Shown one piece after another: positions 58,201-64,000 of a stretch of 64,000 bases of DNA. Position numbers and translations under genes: made by a program. This DNA is from Vanessa cardui (Eukaryota > Arthropoda > Insecta > Lepidoptera > Nymphalidae). The notes below the pieces were generated by a model. The model searched no databases. It saw only the letters and a program-made list of their open reading frames with translations, and had not been told where the DNA came from. Position 1 is the first letter of the stretch; every line of letters begins with the position of its first letter. The stretch lies in the NCBI RefSeq assembly GCF_905220365.1, contig NC_061130.1, positions 5,835,501 through 5,899,500 of the forward strand. The letters are read 5' to 3'.

Positions 58201-59918
58201 GTTGAATAATTACAATTACAATTGTTATAAATCTACTACATACACTACTGGTAAATATAATTTAAAACTAAAGTATAAATTTAATGTATATCGATCAACA
58301 AGAACATTATTGTGTGTCTGTAAAATATAAAATTAAATCAATAATAATTAAAATTAACTAAATTTTGGTTTTTGACAGGACATTCATCAACCATAGAGAC
58401 TAAATATTACAGATCTACAGAGTATAATGGTCAACACTCAACAGATACAATGAGAAATGAACCGATTCTTGAGATAATGGATGTTTGCACGTATAAGTTA
58501 TTATTATAATTTAGCCACACGATGTGAATCAAAATGTCATAAAACAACTTTAGTATAAGTATTTAAAAAAAGTTATGCACCAATAGGAACAAATGTATGA
58601 TTAAATATAAAATTAATTCTTACTGTAAAGATTGCAGCACGTTTAATGAATTATAAATAAATACAAGTCTTATTTAAATTGCAAAACAACATGTTAATTC
58701 CTTTCAGATAATCACAGTTTAAGCATAGTCCTTATGATCCCTCCATTTTGCTTACCCCTTTCGTAATTATCGATAATGATAGTGATAATGATCAATAAAA
58801 AAAGGAAAAGGCGTAATGTGATAACAACAAGTAGTTGATCGATGTTATTGTAATTATTATTCAAATCTCAATCCATAATAGCAGGTCATTAGTCCTTTAA
58901 GTTTGAATTGAGAGTTCTAGCAATCCAAATGAATAAAGACAACAATAAAACAATATTTAAGGCTTTAATTGGCATATTTATTAAAATAAAAGTAAACAAC
59001 TATAAACATAAACAACATTCATAGTAGATGTAAACATATGCTAATGTTTTCTTTTATATATATTTTTTAGTTAAACTCGAAGACAAATCTCAGACTCATT
59101 ATTAAATTATTAATTAGTTAATGTGTGGTAAACTATAATTAAAAATATTTCGTAGTGGGTACAATAAAAGTTTTAAAATATCTATGATTGTTTGGTTTTA
59201 AGATATAGCAACACATCTGCTTGCTTACTTTGTGATGTCGTCTTCGAGTATCGAGTGTCGTCGTCTTTTTTAAAGTTTTATCAAGGTGATTTTTGTTTTC
59301 TTAATGATATTTTACTATTAAATATTCGCCATAAAAGTTTCTATAACTCAAACTAAATATATGGTGCAAAAATTTTCACCTTAATTTAACTGTTTCTCTT
59401 TAATAGTTTATATGGCGGCCATATTAAATATAGAAGTTCTTTTGTAAAATTCATCGTAGCAAATCTTCTTGATCGATTGCCAATCTCGATTAAATAGTTT
59501 TGGTAATTAAGAAACGTAACATTATTTTAAAGACTCAAGTTTTAGTTATGTACATTTTTATTATTGTTTTCATATATATTAGCTCCAGTTTAGTAAACGT
59601 ATATTATGTCGTATAAGTTTATGGTATACATTGCTTGTTGACGCGTCTCAAATGTCTTTGATGGAAGCGTACTTTGAATGAATTTTGTAATTTGCTTACT
59701 GTTTGTTGCAAATATTTCCGCACTTAGTTGGTAAATCTGTGTAATTTGTTTTTTGTTTGTTACAGATATTTCCGGACTAAGTTGGTTAACGTGATAAACT
59801 TCTAAAGTAGCATATGTATTTAAAAGTGACTTATCGTGAAATTTGTTTAGTGTTGGACTCGAATAAAGATTTGATAAGTTTCTAATTTTAGTCACCCATA
59901 GAGGGCTTATTTGGTAAA
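58201..59918. other. Shared upstream region of the WBP4 / Me31B divergent pair
   Basis: AT-rich 1.7 kb containing the 5' UTRs and promoters of both genes. I cannot place either start site. A two-copy imperfect direct repeat of about 52 bp (59688-59739 and 59742-59794) lies near Me31B. It creates a repetitive 101-codon minus-strand frame (59590-59895), which I do not regard as a gene. Confidence 0.5.
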
Positions 59919-62900
59919 ATGATGACCGAAAATAGAATTAGTTCAAGTAATCACGTCGGAAACATGAGCAGTCAGAAAGGGTAGGATGAAAAATATTTTT
60001 TTTTCTTTGTTTTGTACACCCGACTTTCTCTAACATTCTTTAACAAATATTACAGAGATGTTGATAAAACTGTGGAAGATATTGGGTGGAAATCAAAATT
60101 AAAACTACCGCCTAAAGACAGAAGAATCAAAACCAGTGTAAGTTTACAAAGTACCCTCATCTTAAAAAAACAAAATTTTATGTTAAGTTTTATTAAAGTT
60201 ATATGATTAAATTATTTAATAATTGTTCCAACAGGATGTGACAGACACAAGAGGAAATGAGTTTGAAGAATTTTGTCTTAAAAGGGAAATACTGATGGGC
60301 ATTTTTGAAAAAGGTTGGGAGAAACCATCTCCTATTCAAGAGGCTTCAATTCCCATCGCACTTAGTGGTAAAGATGTATTAGCGAGGGCCAAGAACGGCA
60401 CTGGTAAAACAGGGGCATATTGTATTCCAGTTTTAGAACAGGTAAAAATTTGTTTCTTATTTTTCAAACCTGAATCAAACATGTCTCTTTTATGAATGAT
60501 GATACTTTTGGATTCCCCTTCACTTGTTGATAAGTGAGAAAAAACAGTTCTGATTATGACCTGTTTTTTTTAAATATGATTTTAATTTGATTTGTTTCTT
60601 GATTGTTGTGTCTTGATTGTAGGTTGATCCAAAAAAAGATACTATACAAGCCTTAGTCGTGGTACCTACAAGAGAATTGGCTCTACAAACATCACAAATA
60701 TGCATTGAGCTAGCAAAACACACAGACATTCGTGTAATGGTAACCACGGGAGGAACAAACCTGCGAGATGACATAATGCGCATTTACCAAAATGGTAATA
60801 ATGCTATTTATGCTATGCTATTTATTTACCTGCTATTTGCTCTAACAATTATGCACTGCAAACAGTTCTTGATTAATAGATATTTATTTATAAAACAACA
60901 ATATTCCACTTATTCACTTGAGTTTTAATTACAATGGTTATATATAAACATTGTCATCAATTAAGGTGTATTTTTTATGAGCCTTTAATGAATACCAAAG
61001 ATTATTCAAGATCTTGACCAATGATAATTGTCATGTCAATGCATTCTTAAATGTGAAATTGTTTATTGGTCTTTACTAATTCTATAATAGGAATAGTCTT
61101 AATTTGTTAACAAATGTGTAATTTTTGTGATTTCTTTCAGTTCAAGTAATAATTGCCACACCAGGGCGTATGATTGATCTCATGGATAAGCAAGTTGCAA
61201 AGATGGAAAACTGCAGGATGTTGGTTCTTGATGAGGCAGATAAACTTCTTTCTCAGGACTTCAAGGGCATGCTGGATACAGTTATTTCAAGGTAAACTAT
61301 TTAATATTTTTCTTGCAAATTACTTATTATCTGTTTCTTATAAATGTATTAATTTGTTTGTAAAATTTTTTAGACTACCAAAAGAACGTCAAATATTGTT
61401 ATTCTCAGCAACTTTCCCGCTGAGTGTTAAACAGTTTATGGAGAAACATTTAAAGGAGCCATATGAGATTAATCTCATGGAGGAATTAACATTGAAAGGT
61501 GTAACACAGTACTATGCATTTGTGCAAGAGAGACAGAAAGTGCACTGTTTAAATACACTGTTTTCAAAGGTATGGCTGCCCAACTATTCAAAATTTTTAT
61601 TATGATAATTATTCATTAACTATTTTACCAAGTGGAATTAACATGTCTTTCGAAAGTTTTATAGTAAAAATGTCTATATATCTATACTTCTGCCCTTTGT
61701 ACAATTATAACACAATATAGTTTTATAAAGTCTCCATTAAATTATTTTGAATTTTTGACAGTTGAAATAGGAAAGAAAGTATATAAATTAAAAATATATA
61801 ATGCAGCATGTTGTAGTATTAAAAAAAAAAAAAATTTATTAAAAAAAATGTTCTTTTCTGAATGTGACAACTTACATGACCAAATTTTTTACTAATTTGT
61901 AATAAAAACCTTTTTACATATCTCAATGTTCACAAAAGAAAGGTAATATTCTCCTGTATTGAAAAAAAGTGTTCATTTGATTTTTACAATGATGTTTTGC
62001 TTTATGATGTTCTTAATTGCTTAGTTATTTGTAGTGGGCTTAAGTGATACCATGATTTATACACTATGCTTCTCTAAATAATTAGGCTGGAGCTTTTGCT
62101 CTTGTATTTTTTATTGAGCTTACCATAACTAGACCTCATTTATGACGCTGTCTTCTTTTCACTCTGCATGCAACTGAACAATTCTGTGTAATTGCATTAT
62201 TATTGTCTTTTCGGTCGGTCGGTCCCATTCCTGTCTTCCTTAATTCACTTGTTTTTCAATCAATCTTTAAAGTTTAGGTTATAGTTAATAATATCCTCCC
62301 TTAGTTCAGCTTCAGAGATGAGGGAAACGTTACGTCCATTTAAATCTAAATTTCCTCAGCCATCTTTGTTGTTATTAATTAGTAAAGGATTTTGTTGTAC
62401 ATATTTTTTTACACATTACCAAAATTTATCATTCATTGACTTAATTACCTATTTAAAACAACACATAAAAATCAAAATAATAAAGTGTTAGACATTTTAT
62501 AAGATTTAATCAAATTTAATATTACCAGAAAAGACTTAAGTTATTGTCAACAAATAAATTAAATAGGTGTATTAATTATAAACAATGAAATCATATTTAT
62601 CCTACATGAAAATCTGATATTATGAGATACAGACAATAAATTTTTGTGCATGAGAATGACCAAAAAGTGCATTTTCTGCTTACCTTGTTTTTCTAAGCGT
62701 GGTCTGCAAGGAATGTCAAGTGTTAAATGCATTCTTTATATTTAACTTGTTATTTGTTTTATAGCATATGTGTAAATAATCAATAAATGTTTTTAATAAT
62801 TATACAAGTTGAAAATAGCTTCTTAACATGGAAATTATTGATATTTCACTAATGTTAATGGTCTGCATAAATTTAAGATTAAACAAGAGATGTGCATGTA

Positions 62901-64000
62901 TATGTGCCTTCAGCATTACAAGGTTATTAGGATCTAAAAACTTTGGCTATTTTATTAATGCTCATGAGTAAATTGAAATGATCGAGATTTAAAACATAGA
63001 GCAGGATAGCTGTTTACCAATAAATAAAAATACAAAATCAATCAAGAAGATATTATGTTATTATGGTTTGGTCGTCCATTTAATGGACAACAGGCCTGTA
63101 ATACACTTATTTCTTATCTCGTCAATAAATTATTTTTGTTAACATAAATTAGGTTATTTTTGAACTTTTGATAACAATATTGTAACAACAACAAAGTTTC
63201 ATTTAATACTGTTCTCTGACAAAACAAAATAAATATTAACTTATCTGAATTGAATTTGGGTTAATAATATTATACAAGTAAATGAAAATATTGAATAATC
63301 ATTTTATACATTTTTATAAATATTTCTATAACAATAATAGTCAACAAAGGGCAAATAAATGTATATAATAAACATTCAGCTCTACAATAAAAAGACATAT
63401 TTTATAAGAATAATAATAAGAAATATTAATTTTTTTATTAGTTTTTTTTTAATGTATAGTCATAAACCAAAATTTTTTTAATAGAATTTTCAGATAATTT
63501 GTATAGATATTTTCAATGTATAAAAATATAAACAAATAACATTGAAAGTTGCTTATTATAGTACTGTTTAGGTTGAGGTTGGACAACAATTGAAACGCAA
63601 TTTTAGATAAAGTTTTATATTGTGTGTATCAAGTACATAAAATATCACCTGTCCTATATCTATCCTATGTTCAACTTTGGTCCTTATTTATAAATAATAA
63701 ATAACCTTAACTGTAAAGTTCAGAGTTAATAGGTCTGAATTACCACAATTAAAATATATATGTTTTGTCATTTACTATATATGATAAAAGTTTTGTGTGT
63801 TGTATTTTTACAGCTGCAAATAAACCAGTCCATTATATTTTGCAATTCAACACAACGCGTGGAGTTGCTCGCAAAGAAAATAACCGAATTGGGTTACTGC
63901 TGCTATTACATCCACGCGCGCATGGCTCAGGCGCATCGTAATCGAGTGTTCCACGATTTCCGCGCGGGCCTCTGTCGCAACTTGGTGTGCTCCGATCTGT
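59919..64000 (+). CDS. me31B: Me31B/DDX6 DEAD-box RNA helicase, 5' seven exons (3' end beyond window)
   Basis: The exons are 59919-59980, 60056-60137, 60235-60441, 60623-60794, 61141-61291, 61374-61569 and 63814-64000+, with consistent phases; 352 residues are visible. The start MMTEN also opens fly Me31B. Motifs in order: GWKSKLKLPPK (near 31-41), Q motif with F72 and PSPIQ (79-83), motif I AKNGTGKT (100-107), PTRELA (132-137), TPGR (181-184), DEAD (205-208) and SAT (236-238). The second RecA-like domain begins with QYYAFVQERQKVHCLNTLF, SIIFCNST and YCCYYIHARMAQAHRNRVFH. HARM replaces the HAKM I remember for fly, a conservative change. The last third, including motif VI (HRIGRSGR in the family), is outside the window. 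Family role: translational repression and mRNA decapping in P-bodies and germ granules, with EDC3, LSM14/Tral and 4E-T partners. Introns are 75-346 bp except the last (2.2 kb). Confidence 0.95.
61570..63813 (+). other. Me31B intron 6 (2.2 kb)
   Basis: A long AT-rich intron between TCAAAG|GTATGG and TTTTTACAG|CTGCAA, dividing the first and second halves of the helicase core. Apart from homopolymer tracts (about 61820-61850) and short GGTC repeats near 62213, I see no defined element. Confidence 0.8.

Noticed and set aside
59590..59895. 101-codon minus-strand gene upstream of Me31B
   Set aside because: The frame is created by a duplicated 52-bp AT-rich block, lacks splice or promoter evidence and overlaps the likely Me31B leader.
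1..64000. CRISPR arrays, operons, riboswitches or bacterial-type systems
   Set aside because: The window is animal nuclear DNA with spliced genes. No regularly spaced repeats or prokaryotic gene organisation are present.

Overview
The window looks like a lepidopteran (butterfly or moth) nuclear genome segment. It is very AT-rich, its genes have short phase-consistent GT-AG introns or very long ones, and its intergenic DNA carries repeats I recognise from Lepidoptera: tRNA-derived SINEs, Helitron-like elements ending in CTAG next to T, and palindromic MITEs. The species cannot be named from the sequence alone. Exon models below were built by hand from reading frames and splice phases, with no transcript evidence.

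Layout. (1) 0.2-7.2 kb: three tandem, same-strand (-) genes for secreted histidine-rich proteins (256, 245 and 238 aa; about 26%, 37% and 41% His), each with a signal peptide, a TATA box and an AATAAA 74-95 bp past the stop. (2) 7.3-17.1 kb: intergenic DNA with repeats and a few GC-rich patches, ending in a CpG-rich promoter region. (3) 17.2-43.0 kb (+): a goosecoid homeobox gene with three coding exons (222 aa) spread over about 26 kb. Introns of 11.1 and 14.0 kb hold repeats and several GC-rich islands that could be regulatory. (4) 43-47.6 kb: repeats and no supportable gene. (5) 47.6-49.0 kb (-): a two-exon gene for a 63-aa secreted Tyr/Pro/Ala-rich peptide of cuticular type. (6) 49-54.9 kb: a repeat-rich interval with two copies of one MITE (one carrying a nested insertion) and a SINE with a perfect target-site duplication. 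(7) 55.0-58.2 kb (-): a complete seven-exon WBP4/FBP21-type spliceosomal protein (287 aa) whose start codon is split by an intron. (8) 59.9 kb to the end (+): the first seven coding exons of Me31B/DDX6, a DEAD-box RNA helicase, cut off by the window edge.

The genes do not form one pathway. The His-rich trio and the Tyr-rich peptide are fast-evolving secreted proteins. Goosecoid is a developmental regulator in a gene-poor, regulatory-looking landscape. WBP4 and Me31B are a head-to-head pair of RNA-processing housekeeping genes. The observations most worth a second look are the split ATG of WBP4, the graded His-rich cluster in which only one member has a 5'-UTR intron, the nested MITE pair, a perfect 22-bp hairpin in goosecoid intron 2, and a GC-rich TATA-containing island in the same intron.
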